A stretch of 64,000 nucleotides of DNA from Escallonia rubra (Eukaryota; Streptophyta; Magnoliopsida; Escalloniales; Escalloniaceae). The stretch covers positions 62,001 through 126,000 of the forward strand of contig JAVXUO010002148.1 in the NCBI GenBank assembly GCA_033065855.1. Direction: 5' to 3'. Below the pieces are notes generated by a model. That model had not been told where the DNA came from. It searched no databases and was given only the letters and a program-made list of their open reading frames with translations. Shown one piece after another: positions 50,879 to 63,900 of the stretch (positions are counted from its first letter, which is position 1; each line of letters starts with the position of its first letter). The position numbers and the translations under genes are program-made.

Positions 50879-53800
50879 TCAGGACTGCCTCCAGTCATCA
50901 CCAACATATATTGAGTGCTCCCCAAGCTCTTCTTCAATTCTTAGCAACTGCAATACAACTTCCTGATGTAAGTTGGTAGCCAGAAACTACCGAAATTAAT
51001 GAAATGGCTGCAGTCAATTCAGGGCGAGTGATGGGAAAAGGAGATGAACACAAGATAAAGAGGGAGGAAGAGTGGGAAGATACAATTACACAGCCAGAGA
51101 GAAAGAGAACATAAGGGAGGTCAAAGAGGCACAGTTGAGTTGAATTTATGAATAAGTACATGAAAAAATAAACAAAAGAATGCGGATTCATTTTGCAAAG
51201 TCGAACTTAATCCCACTTGTATTGGCAGGAGATATACAGTAACTATGTAGCTTTTGACAATGCTCTCCTGTCCTGCCAAAATTCACCACCGTCTGCAACC
51301 GACTTGAACTTTTCTTTTGTTTTTTTGCAGACAAGAAACGACTTGAATGATGATGACAACTTTAGTAGCCAATATAAGGTGTTAGTTGAGGTCAAAATGA
51401 GTTTCAAAATGCTCAAATCCATTAAGTCCTTTCTGGAAGTCTTGAGGATTCAAAGAGTGACTATAGGTTTACAAAGATAATCACTACTGCAGGATCAAAA
51501 GCGCCACCTTCTTACTCATAGAAGATACAACTTTTCATATTTTTCTATTGCTTAAAACTACTCATACTTTGGCAGCAGATTCCATAAGAGACTGGAACAA
51601 GCCATCAGGAAAAGAAGTCCACTTAATAAAACACAAATTTAAAATGAACAAGTGGGCACGATTTCGCTTTACTTCAGAATTGTACACCTTTTAGTAAAGC
51701 ACATCATTCAGGGTTGTTAGCAAAATGCACGTCTCTCCATTATCCAAGTATAAATTCACCTTTTTTTTGGACTTACTAAACTTTCTTAGATCGAGTTTAA
51801 TACAGCAACTTTTTGCTTTCACCCCCCCCCCCCCCCCCCACCCCCCACAACACACACACCCCCCCACACATCTTCATCAAGTAAGGGAAGCTAGAGGACA
51901 ACATGCTAAGATCTGTAGAGAGAAAAAGAACCTGGTTGTATTTAGCTAGTCGCTCTCCTCGGCATGGCGCACCTGCTTTGATTTGACCCGTGGCAAGGCC
52001 AACTGACAAATCAGCTATAAAAGAGTCTTCGGTTTCTCCACTTCTTTGAGATACCACCACTCCCCAATGAGCATCCTTTGCCATCTTCACTACTTCAATG
52101 GCCTCTGTCACTGTACCAACCTGATTCACCTGAGTGTTGGAGAGTAATATAATCAGATCCGGCCCTACATTGGGTATTTAAAGACCATTTGATGTAGTTG
52201 ACATCTAGCAGTTTCACACACAGACTCCACAAGTGATGAAACATATCAACAATACAGCAAGCGGAATTGCAAGTTGCACTGACAACAAAGATTGGATGAT
52301 AAGCGTATTGGCTGCTCTTTGCACAATAATAGGAGTCATATTACTTAAAAGTGGGTGACTTAACTTAGGGACGGTAGATTCACAGCAAAATCCACTCTCA
52401 TTTCAGACTTCAACAAAAGTAAGAAAGCTTGCACATTTAAAAGTCGAATGAGAATGTCAACTAAGCCCAGCACAATGATCCATGACAATGTAAAATCTCT
52501 CTGACAAGAAAGCAATCTATAGATCGGCAAGTACCTTGAGAAGAAGAGCATTGCAAGCAGTCTCTCGTATGGCTCTCTCTATACGTTTTGGATTTGACAT
52601 CAACAAGTCGTCTCCCACAACCTACAACAGGAAACTCTCGTTCAAGGTACTCTGACAGATGAAAGAATAGACTTAACAGTAGAATAACAAATGGGGCATC
52701 AAAGCTTAGCAATTTCCAAGGGAGGCACATGCTATTGATGCTTCAGTTCAAATAATTCAAAACAGGAGTCGGCAATAATCCAAATTCGATTGCATTGAAT
52801 AATTAATTGTGACCAGACCTGGTTTTCTGATTACATTACTGTAGAATTGGTGCAGACTCTTTAAATTTGCATATGTGGTCACTGTTTTGTATACAGCAAC
52901 ATCATAGATTTAAACAGGCTTGACAAGGCACCAGGTTATATATTTAACTCTTGTCTCTACCAATGCCACCCAGCAAGGCAATGTATGTTGAGATAAGGAG
53001 GTGGTACAGCCCATGTCACATCATAGTATGTATAACAAAACACAAAAGTTGCAAGAGGATAGATTATTTTAAAGAATGCAAAAGGCTCCTGAAAACTGCA
53101 CATACTTTACAAATACGGATCATTAACCACAAAGTAATGGACTTGACAAGAAAAATAACTCTATACAAGCAAGTACGTTTGGCTGATAAAATATTTCCCA
53201 GCACACATGACTAAAAATAACCAACACACCTGGCAAAGTCCAAGACCGGAAAAGTACTTGACATGGTCCCAGTCCTCCTTGTCAAACGGATCTTCAATTG
53301 ACACGATTGGGTAATCTAAAATTTCCAGGAAAAGGGAAGAAGAAATCTTGCCCAATTATGTATGATCACTACGAGTGACAAGAAGAAACCATCATATAGG
53401 TGTATAAGTGTTGAATATACCTTTACACAGTTCTTTGTACATCTCAATCATATCCTCTACTGACTTGAAATTTTGTCCCGACTTATTTGGAGATTTCGAA
53501 TCTAGATCATACTTAGTACCTACCTCGAATAAGATTATCAAGTCAGCTCTTTAAGAAGCAAGTAGTATACATGCACGCACAAAGGAGTATTCATATAAAT
53601 GACCTAAAGCTGGACAGAGCTAAATATATTGACAAAAATGACTTGAACCAACCAAGAACAGTATTTCAACCGAGAATGACGACTGTATGTATATTAAACC
53701 ATCAGAGAGTTACACTTCTTCACATAGAGAAACTGAAAACGTATCTTAACCCATCATAGAGTTACAATGTGATGGCACCACTTCAAAAGGAAAGAAATAT

Positions 53801-56800
53801 CACCTATGCAGAAATCAGTAGCAGCAACATCAAGTGCTATCTTTATTCTCTCTTTATATCCTGTTCTGTCAATGGCTTCCTTGACAAGATCCAAACCTTC
53901 TCTAAAGCTGCAAGGCAGAAAACCAAGATTTACCAAAATGTAATTTCAAAAGAAAGCATCAAATGGGGAACACATGCCTGGCAACATTTGGAGCCAAACC
54001 GCCATCTTCGCCAACATTACATTCATGGGCACCATATTTCTCCGTTATGACAGCCTGCACTTGTTAACAATGAAAACTAAATTAAACAGTTAGAAGCATG
54101 GGCAGGGATATCAGATGGGAATATCAGCTGAACGTTGACCATAGAATGCTAAAATCGTAATAGTACAAAGCAAAGATGAGAATACCAGGAAACAATGATT
54201 TTATCCAAGCACATCTGCCAAATTATGTGAAGTTGTATGATCTAATGGTATCAGAATCATTGACTAAAACAGTGCACATATGGTTAAAACACTCAAAATA
54301 GATCTTTAAAGTATGCTTTTTCCTAGCACTGATCTCACTAACATTCGAAAAAGAATTCTGACTAGGTAAGATTTCACCCAGAGATTCTCAGTATCTACAG
54401 CAATAAGCAAAAGTTGCTATATTATAGCACATGCGATGTATATGTTATAAAATCTTGAATTTGTGCAATTTTGGTCTGATTTTTGGATTCCAGAGGGATG
54501 ATATAGATTCGCAGATTACGTGTCAGTTTCACTTCTACCCTCCATGAATGAATCTAAATGTCCAGGGCAACACTTTGTTGTCTTGAGACCGTATGCTTCA
54601 ATACATTCATTACTGACAAGAAGATTACTTGATTTCACTAAAATTTCAATTTGTCACAGACACGTAGCCCATGAAAGGATGCTTTGAAATGAGAAAAATG
54701 CATTGATAAATTCCATGAGACGGTTCTTTACATTTTAAATAAACTTATGACACAGAAAGATGAGTTTTGAAAAGATTGAATGAAATAAAGCTGCAATCTA
54801 AGCGTGCTACCATGACAATAACAACCCTACCAGGTATCACTTCTTAGTAGAATAGTACCTTCAGATGATGATAGGTCTCGGAGCCCATTTGCACTGCCTC
54901 TTCAAATTTTTTTGCTCCAACTGGAAGAATCATAATTTCCTGAATATTTCAATGCAAATTTCAAACTGAAGGAAACTATGGCAAGAAAAGATATCAAGAA
55001 GTTATGACCCACAGGGTAAAGTCTCCTGTAGCGAGTTGAAGTTCCAGACTTCTTTTTTCTCTAACATAGCTGATTTTCGGTCTTTTCCCAAAATAAATTA
55101 AGAAATAAAAAGATAGCCGAAAAAACAGGGAAAACAATACAAAGAGTTACAGTAAACTAACAATGGTATCGAAAAGGGAACATAGCTAGTTTGTTTAACA
55201 CACACCAAAATAGAAGAAGTTCTGTAACTTCTCACTGAATCGTTATATGAACCATGAATGCTGAATCATTTTATATATTTTTGAACTTAAGTTCTACCAA
55301 ATACCAAGAGTACAGAGCATTCACCACATAATGATTCCATAAGTGAAAAAAATCATCGATAGAGCTTCGGGCTATCAGGTCTTATTTACCTATGAAAACT
55401 CATACAGATAACCTGGAGCAGAACCAGGGCTTACCTGAATGGCCAGATTGTTTCCAGCATGTTTTCCACCACTTATGAGAGTGAAGGCTGGGACAGGAAG
55501 ATTCAGGTTGGTTTTCCCAGAAAGATCAGCAATGTGTTTATAAAGAGGAACCTGGAAAGCACATAAGGCAGGTCAATATTTTTTTCATATCTAAAAATAT
55601 TTATTGTTTTTAAGTTGCCATCATTTTTCACAGACTGATAAAATACTGAAAAGCCAAGTAGACAATTCACTTGCCTCCTTTTCAGCAGCTCCAGCTTTGC
55701 AAGCAGCAATTGATACAGCCAAAATTGCATTGGCTCCAAGTTCATTCTGCAAAATGGTGAAGACAAGGACAACATAATACTTAACAGAATACGGACGACC
55801 ATACTAGTTTCAGCTTTCGAGATAAATGAGGAAAAATGTCTTTTTGCAACACTGATATTGTGAAACCAATTCTTTCAAGAACCCAAAACTGAAGCTAAAA
55901 AAAAATAGGTCCAGTTCCCCAAGGAGTTATGCAACAAGATAGATTCTTCCAACATAGATCAAGTATTCAACAAGATAGTGCGGTCAAGAAACCTTTTTTA
56001 AACTTAACTTGAGATACAGTTGATATTACCACGTGGAACATATTCACATTTGAAAGACAAAGAAACATGCATCATGAAATTATCCACCCAAAGTCAACCA
56101 GCAGCACATGTAAAATCCTAATCTTAAACTCAATAACAATAACGCCTGGCTGTCCCCACAAGCTTTCAGACTTTCTGCTTCGCTTCTTGCTGTTTTATCT
56201 GATCAACGAACCTCTGGACACCACTACCCCGGTCAATCTCTAGTTAAATAGCAGGGGCACCACAAAGCGCACCATTATAAATGTCTTGTCTGGTTAAAAT
56301 TACTGCTATAATTTATGCAGTACTGTGTTGCATATAACCATTCAATGATATCATTAGATAACAAAATTAACAGGAAAGCTACCTTTTTCTCCGTCTTGTC
56401 CAAGTCTATCATGGCCTGATCAACATGAGCCTGAAGAGTTGGATCCATACCGGTCAAAGCTTCACATATCTTCTCATTAATATTCCTTACAGCTCTGCTC
56501 ACACCATTCCCAAGATAAGTTCCCTTGTCTCCATCACGCAATTCAATAGCCTCATACCTGGGTTAACAACAAAGAATGACATGCTACATTTTTTCTTTAT
56601 CTACAGTTTCTCTTTTATCTCCAAATATAGATAGGAAAATTTTTAGAAAAAATATACAAAATTTGCACATAAGTCGATAAAAGCAAAATGAATCCTAAAT
56701 ATTGGTAGTGAACTTCATCTATTGAGATAATCACGCAGGTTAAAAAAATTCACAACTCGTGCTCTTCCCTGCAATAGTTTACGACTTTCCTTCTAAAAAT

Positions 56801-58082
56801 ATCGATAAACTCTACACAACAATGCACACGGACGGATTGCATGCAAAGTGTCGTTGCTATACACGTCTAGGAGACCTTCTATCACTAGATCTCGCACCAA
56901 AACTGAATAGGATAGCATTTTGTGATTCAAAATCACCCAGCTATAGTCTATGACATTTACATTTATACCAGTAAACCTCACAAGACTCCACCTAGAAACT
57001 TAAGGACATAGAAAGTGTCACAAAAACTGAAACTTTTTAAGGAATAGAACACCAATTCAAGCAAACAAAATCTTCAAGTTTTGGAATCCAAGAATTGCTC
57101 GAGTAGGCTAATCTTCAAAGATGAGAACACTTTCAAAAAGCAAATGACTCCAAACTTACCGAACAAATAGAACAATTATCATTAAAACTTCTGTCAGAGC
57201 AACAAGGAGACCTGAGCTATATTTCCCTAGTTTAGCAAAGCTACCGCATCAAATTGTAAGCGAGGAGCACAGTGATCAGTAAATCACAAGACATGGAATC
57301 GAGAAGTCCCATTTCTAGGTTCCATTTGGTGCTCACAGAAGAACATCGTATTCATGTTTTGGTATAGCATAACCCCCAACTCCAATGGCTTGCACATGCA
57401 ACATGGTACTGCAACGACGAATTCTCTAAAATCTAAAACAACACCTCAAGTGGCTCCCAGTTTCCACAGCACGCAAATTTGTTGGCGGCACAATGCTACA
57501 AACTAGAAAGCCATAGCAATAGACGTTATATCCGGATATTACAAACAATTCCGACTCTAGGCCTATAATTTCGAGACACATCACGATCAGAAAACCTAAT
57601 GACCATGAAAAACAATTATTTTTGACATTACACGGAACTACTGATGCCACATTACAGTGGGTGAACTCACTAAAACACATTAATTCAACTAAAATTCATC
57701 AAATGCAATGAGCTGATTGAAGTAAAGTAAGGACCTACATGCCAGAGGTAGCGCCACTGGGGGCAGAAGCACGGAACATGCCTTTGTTCGTGTACAGGTC
57801 GACTTCAACAGTAGGTATACCTCTGCTATCCAGGATTTGCCTGGCCTTTACCTTGGTGATCACCGAAGGAACAGCTTTTCTCATATGGTTGGACTGTAAC
57901 AACACAATGCAAAGGATTACTTACATTGTTCAGCAAAGAGAGTTTGAATCGGAGAGAGAAGTGGAAGGAAAACTTGCGATGAAGAGGACGGGATCGGGAG
58001 TCTTGGCCCTAACGGCGGCATTGACGGCGTCTTCGATTTTCCGGGAGAGCATGTGCTTGTCCAGGTACTCTTGAACCGACAT
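50879..58082 (-). CDS. ENO3: Cytosolic enolase-like protein ENO3
   Basis: Enolase family (2-phosphoglycerate to phosphoenolpyruvate). Thirteen minus-strand exons: 57978-58082, 57739-57893, 56383-56557, 55675-55746, 55435-55551, 54859-54939, 53978-54054, 53804-53907, 53421-53519, 53230-53315, 52535-52621, 51932-52129, 50879-50947. Phases join to 474 residues. The N-terminal extension [20 protein letters not shown] marks the ENO3 class, not ENO1 or ENO2. Retained active-site residues (yeast numbering in brackets): H200 (159), E209 (168), D287 (246), E336 (295), D361 (320), K386 (345), K437 (396). Changed: T84 for Ser39, D252 for Glu211 (GEDGG instead of GDEGG) and Q414 for His373 ([10 protein letters not shown] instead of SHRSGETED). 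Catalysis is therefore doubtful (inference). Three introns use GC donors, after 57978, 55675 and 53978. No transit peptide is evident. Confidence 0.94.
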
Positions 58083-59287
58083 TTTCCTCCTCCTCCTCCT
58101 CCTACTACTACAACTACAAACTTACTGCTGTTATCTGGCTTTGCTGATTCCCTCGAGTGCAGAAATGGTGGAATTTGCAGAGAGATTTGAAGAGTTGGCA
58201 GAGGAATTTGAGTAGAACAGATTTAAGCCCTAATTTTACTACTACCTGTCTAATTTTCACTGTTCAGGGAGAGTGTATTCCAGCTCAGCTAATCAGAGGC
58301 AAAGCCTTCAGAGAAAGGGCGTTGTGTCACATTTGCGTGGTTTTTCTTTTTTTTTTTTCCTTTTGCTTCTTCCTTTTTTGAGAATTTGGAAATTATTTTC
58401 AACTATGGAATAATCGGCAGAAATTTTGCTTTCTAAAATTGTTTTCGTTGCGATAGAGTCGTGGAAACTCATCTTGATAATTTGGAACAACGTGCTAATT
58501 TATCCTTGACGGGGCATGCTCAATTGACAGTTTTCATTTTGTGAAAAACAATAAGTGTTTAAAATTGAAAATACTTCTGCACTATCTTACGCGTTTATAC
58601 AGGCTCCGCTCCGCCTTTGCTTGAGCCCGGAAGCCAGAAGAAAAGCAAACTAGCAAAGGAGATTATAATGTTTGAATATTAAAACAGTCTATAAAAAGAT
58701 GTTCATATTTGCTCATTATAAGCTACATTACGTTCGTTTCTTTCTTGTATCAAATAAAACCTTGACACTCTTGTCCTACTCCAAAGAAACTTTACTTCGC
58801 TGTTCATTTTTCTGGTCATAATTTTCAAAAAAAAAATTGGCCGGACGACAAGAGGAAACAGAGACTAAAACAAGATGATAATGCCTGATCATATTCCTCA
58901 TTTTCTTAATTTTGGTCACAGCATAGAATTGGGACGGACCAAAGACACTCGAAATCTCAGCTGGAGGCATTTGCATGTTACAGATTCCAAAAGAAAAGAA
59001 GCCGATTGTCAAGTTTATCCTTCCCTTCGAAACATTTACCTCATGCCCAATGAAGACCATGCGGCTCGGCAAAGGCAAATTCGTTACCGACTGTAACTGG
59101 TCAATTCGAGGGTGATGGGTCTAAGACCAGTTCGACGACTGAGTTGGGTTGCAGCATTTGCCATCCCATCCTTCACGATTAATTTGAACCATACATTACG
59201 AGAGTTTGCAAGCTACAGGACCTCTGTGTTATGGGCAGCATTGTATGAGGATCAACAATGTTCCATTTGGGATGCTATATTTTGATT
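58083..59287. other. Upstream region of ENO3
   Basis: Should include the ENO3 leader and promoter (minus strand), with a CTC-trinucleotide run next to the ATG. Minus-strand and plus-strand frames at 58776-59096 have no recognised similarity. No other feature seen. Confidence 0.45.
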
Positions 59288-59430
59288 GAGAAAGAAGATT
59301 CATTTTTTTTTTTGTAATAAGAGAATTGCATTGATAAAAGAGTAGAGATACAAGTCATAAGAAAGTAGAGCCTTATGGCCTTACCGGTCATAACAAAAGG
59401 AACGGTAATATCAAGGAACAGTAATATAAA

Positions 59431-60804
59431 GGGTTAATTACTCACGGTACTCTTGAGGTTTGCCTTAAATTACACACAGACCCCCTATTTTTTGAAAATT
59501 ACACTCCGCTTCTAAAATTTAGATTTCTTTGACGGTGTTAACGGCTAGTCATAAAAAGACGTTTTTGCCCTCGTATATAAGTACACAGTGTCTCTTGGGT
59601 TACAGACTTCGAGAGAGGGGAGAGAGGGAAGTTGGTACAGAGGGAAAAACGGAATCAAAATCGATCCCGTTTCTTCAAGGCTGCGAAATTGAACCCAACG
59701 GCGACGACGACGGTGAGAGAGAAAGAGTTTGTTTCAGGTGGGTCTTTAGTACACATGAGTTGGATTGGCCAAAGCAGATCGCGAAAAAGGACGCCAAAGC
59801 AGATCGGCCGGATTCGAATTGGCGGCGAGCAGTGGGTGGTCTTTGCATGCGGGTGTTGAGCAGTGGGTGGTCGTGGGTTTGCTGGTAAGGTTTTGGGTGG
59901 TTGTGGATTTTTCGGTAAAGATCTGTGGCGGTTGGTGGTCGTGGGTTTGCCGGGATCTAGATGATTTAGTTCGCCGGAATGGTGTTGCCGGCAGTGGCCA
60001 TTGGGGGTTTGGCATGATTGGTGGTGGTCGGAAGTGTGCCACTATGGTTTGGATGGCCTGTGATTGCTATGTGGCCGGCGGTGGGTCGTGGTAATGAGGA
60101 TAGCGGTTGCAGGGCCACTGTTGGCGGGGTCGCCGGACGTTGTTGATCGGTGGTGGATCGTGGTGATGAAGGAGCGGTGGCAAGGACAGTTGCCGGCGCG
60201 GTAGCCGGACGGTTTTGCCAGCAATGTTGTACTTTTTTTTAAATGAAGTTAACCTATAGTCTTCATGTTATAATGTATTGGGAATGCAGAATCGGGACAT
60301 GCATACCATCCAACTTAGTCCAACACTCTAATGGAGTATCAATGCGTCTCTGTTTCCTTTTAGTTTTGCAAATAACATTGCCTTGCCCTTTTTTTAATTC
60401 AGGTTATTACCCTGGATATGGGTCTTCTTTTTACGGGAACAAAATATCATGGAGAGTTTGAGGAAAGACTGAAGAAGTTGATGGAGGAAATCTTACAATG
60501 TGATGCATGTACACCTTATTTCTCGACATGGACCTGCAGAGAATAAAGATAATGAAGAAGAAGAAGAAGAAAAACACTAAAGGGCAAGAGGGTTTTATTC
60601 AAGAAGGGAGGGTAGTTTGGGGATGAAAAATCCAAAGAGTAAGGTGTCAGAGAATCTTTAGACGGAGTTAGGGTCCTCGTCAATTTTGTGGGGCTCCGTG
60701 AAATGCGGGTACAAACCTGGGGGAGCGGAGTGTAATTTTCAAAAGATAGGAGGGTCCGTGTGTATTTTAGGGTAAACCTCAGGGGTGCCGTGAGTAATTA
60801 ACCC
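59431..60804. mobile_element. Pack-MULE with perfect 9-bp target duplication and a ClpC fragment
   Basis: The left end gggttaattactcacgg and the right end ccgtgagtaattaaccc are exact inverted copies over 17 bp, and similarity continues for well over 80 bp (for example gaaaattacactccgct on the left). The 9-bp duplication taatataaa is perfect at 59422-59430 and 60805-60813, which identifies a Mutator-type insertion. No transposase. The interior has a GC-rich GGT-type region (about 59690-60230) of unknown origin and a captured ClpC piece at 60403-60513. It sits inside a LINE remnant. Confidence 0.9.
60403..60513 (+). pseudogene. Captured fragment of chloroplast ClpC chaperone gene
   Basis: A splice-acceptor-like ttttttaattcag precedes a frame reading [17 protein letters not shown], then [13 protein letters not shown], which matches the first nucleotide-binding domain of ClpC/Hsp100 between Walker A and Walker B (family: [20 protein letters not shown]). 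After MEEI the similarity persists weakly (LQCDAC for KQSDEI) and is then lost. The T-rich sequence before it looks like retained intron, so capture was from genomic DNA. Not expressed as ClpC; no Walker motifs are included. Confidence 0.8.
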
Positions 60805-60993
60805 TAATATAAATACCCACTATGCACGATCGTTAGCTCTTTCTGCCTGTCAGGCACGAGAAAGAAGATTCTAAACTTTGAAAATGCTTTCATTTGCAAC
60901 CAACATGGCGTTCATGCTAGCTACTTCTATAGATATACAATATGCATAAATATAGCTCGAGCGCACGTACATTGATAAATATCACCACTATTC

Positions 60994-63900
60994 TTATGCC
61001 ACCACGAAAGCACTAGATGAACCTGTAAAATGATGAATAGCGCCGAGAAGACCCTTTGAGGCACCAAAATGCCTTATTCTGTATACACCCGGAGCAGCAG
61101 AGACCGGGATTCTCCATTCGATGGTTGCATGACTTCGGGCACTGAGTTTAAACGGTCTTGACCACTTAAACCGGAGGCAGAAATCGTCATCGTCATAAGC
61201 TGGGATCCAAGAGTCCTTTCCATGAAAAATCTCCACTAGAGAAAATGTACCTTCAGTCATGAGGTCATTTCTGGGGCAAGCTGACCAGAAAACGACCGTC
61301 ACCATGTCACCTCTCTTGAAGGTGGCGTTTTGAGGTACATCAGTGCTAACGTCTCCGAAACTGACACCTGGAGGTGTCGCGTCGAGTACTACCGGTGTTA
61401 GTAAGCTTATTTGCTTATCCAGTAGATCAGGGGGTTGTGGGCCTGGTTGAACCGGTTTGCCGCTGATAAGAGCTGTTGCAAGCTTCTTGAACTCCTGAAT
61501 GTAGGCACTGAGTGTATGGGGGCCATATAGAGTAGAGGCGCCCTGAACAGAATGACATAGTTAATAGATGCTACGAGAATGAACGGAAAAATGTGAAAAG
61601 ACAATCTTGTTGATCACACTTTCTTTGTGAAAAATTTCTGCCAAAATGACTTAATCCAGAGAACTTATAAGAGCAAAGATGTGAGATTCAGCCCACTTTA
61701 ATGCATTTCCCAGACCATATAGTTGAGGCCACTTTAGCTTATTTTCACAATTGCAAAATTACTGACTCCTGAGTTCAAATCCTTTGGTGTCGAGGAATGA
61801 GTTTTAGCTATTTGTCCAAAAGCGTCGATACTTCAGAAATAATGTACTTCCTATCCACTAAAGAATTTAGTTCTCTTTGACTTCACCGGTTCATAGTAAA
61901 GTGTTACCTTGTGAAGAAGAAACAACTATCATAGCAGTATTTTCTAAGCTTTAAGCAACAGATATAAACATAAACTTCTTCAAGAGGCTTATTTCACATC
62001 TGGACGCTGAAACCTTTTATGGAACTTGTATATCCACTAAAAATGCACTTACTACACTGTATAACTACATTAAGTCATGTACACTGCTTCAATCAACTAA
62101 CCTCATATCTTTGCATTTGGTACTCTTCAAAGGTAGTCACGTATTGGGAATACGTGTTAGTCAACCCCGCTATCACGATGTGAACATTGCCATTGAACTG
62201 TCCATTACCTCCACTCGTCAGCACTGTTCTCACAGCATCACGGAGGCGTCTCCCAGCCATTGTCGTAAATTCTGTCACAAGAAAAAGAAGAAATTCACAA
62301 AAAAGCCACAAAAAAAAAATTATGGACATTGCCATAAATATAAAGAACATGAAGAAAGTAGCAGATTAGGTTGTCAGTTTAGAATCAGCAAGCCAGATGT
62401 GACTCCCAGTAATCCAGTCACCATTTAAGGGGGTTACCCACCAAGCTCAGGTCCAAGTTCCAACGTAATCACTTCTTATGTCGCTGCATAAGAATAAAGC
62501 TCATTGTCCTGGATTGGTTTTAATGCCCGATATGTAATCATTTCTAGATGCAAGACATTATAGTGGTAGGGAGATTTCTGTTTGGAAAGTGTCCATAATA
62601 TTTGAAATATTTCCTAATGATTCCATTTTCAGGTCAACAAAAACAACTACATTTAACAACTGTTTGATTATAATGAGCAATAACCCAAACTTTATTCAGC
62701 AGTTAAGGAATTATACATGCATAACTAAGTAGCAGCTTTAAAATTGGAGGAGAGGGAAGAAGAAGAAACAAGTCAAGCTAATACCTCCAGGTACTGTGAG
62801 AATGACCAGCTGTCCTATCCTGAGCATTTGGATTGGAAGGATTGATGGCTGCAAAAAACACGAAAAACATCATGTCTAATAAGTTATCCTAATGTAAATT
62901 GTCCAAAATAATCTAAAGTACTACATATCGTAGTGTTTTCACTTGTAGGGTTTACACTTCAGTCAGAAATCATTGATTACGAATCATGGGTGTTATGGTG
63001 GAGGAAGAGGATTAGGCTGCTAATGGCATAAAAAATAACTTCTCTTGCTAAAAGGCCCAAATATTGACATTTCTTTCCCCTCAGCGTGACAAGCATATAC
63101 GAGCATCTAACTTTCTTATTTTAGAGCTACGTGATTGATGTATTAGGTCAAAATTTTGCAATAACTGCGCATTTGCCTTTAGGATGCTCATAAGGTTCCA
63201 CTGCATTGATATTCTGGCAGGAGTATCATGCATACAGACACCGGTGACTTTGAACTTCTGTGGACGGTTACACCTCAGCATGCAAAACCCAGTTATTACC
63301 CAGTCGTAAACATGGCAACTGACATGTAGATTAGTAAAAATTGCACTCCCTGTGATTAAACTCAATCAACTTCAAGCATCGATCAAAAATACTCGGGGTC
63401 ACTTTCTTCTGAAGACCAACACGAAAAACAAGTGAACTTTCCATAGCTTATGAATAGGCCCAACTTGAATAATACACAACAGTCAACAGACCAAATAAAG
63501 CCTTTACAACCCACTTTAAATCAATGTTTTCTACGGGATAAACAGAGGAAGGAGTTAATACACACCCTTTCCAAAAATTGTTCAGTGCTACTGATTGCTA
63601 ATGCATGCCTTTAACGAAAATACAACTTGAATGGTGCGGATCTAGCTAATAAAGGTGAGGATCTAACCCCTCCGCGGGATCCGCTCAGCCCATTACGATC
63701 GATAGCATAAATTTCATCTAGCGGGACATATATGATGAGCATGAGTTCATCTTATTTTTCAGTACTCAAAACGTGCAAAAGCCAGTCTTGCGATGTTAGT
63801 AGTACTGCTTCTACTGCATGCTGATTTAGATACATTAAGTTCAAAAACGGATTCAGCGGAAAGAAGTTACACTAAAAAACTTGCTGACTGGGAAACCTAT

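Larger units (their letters stand above)
59302..60857 (-). mobile_element. 5'-truncated LINE fragment, split by a MULE
   Basis: A T-run at about 59304-59314 (poly-A on the minus strand) is preceded on that strand by attctcttattac, an L1-like tail. The exact 14-bp repeat gagaaagaagattc lies at 59288-59301 and 60858-60871, as expected for a LINE target duplication. Removing the nested MULE and its 9-bp duplication leaves only about 170 bp, so nearly all of the LINE is missing. No reverse transcriptase remains. It could be a SINE by size, but no tRNA-type B box is seen. Confidence 0.65.

Noticed and set aside
58776-59096. Opposed frames of 73-100 residues upstream of ENO3
   Set aside because: No recognised motif and no plausible splice context.
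59529-60094. Overlapping frames in the second MULE
   Set aside because: No family resemblance and the strands shadow each other; kept only as a possible captured fragment of unknown origin.
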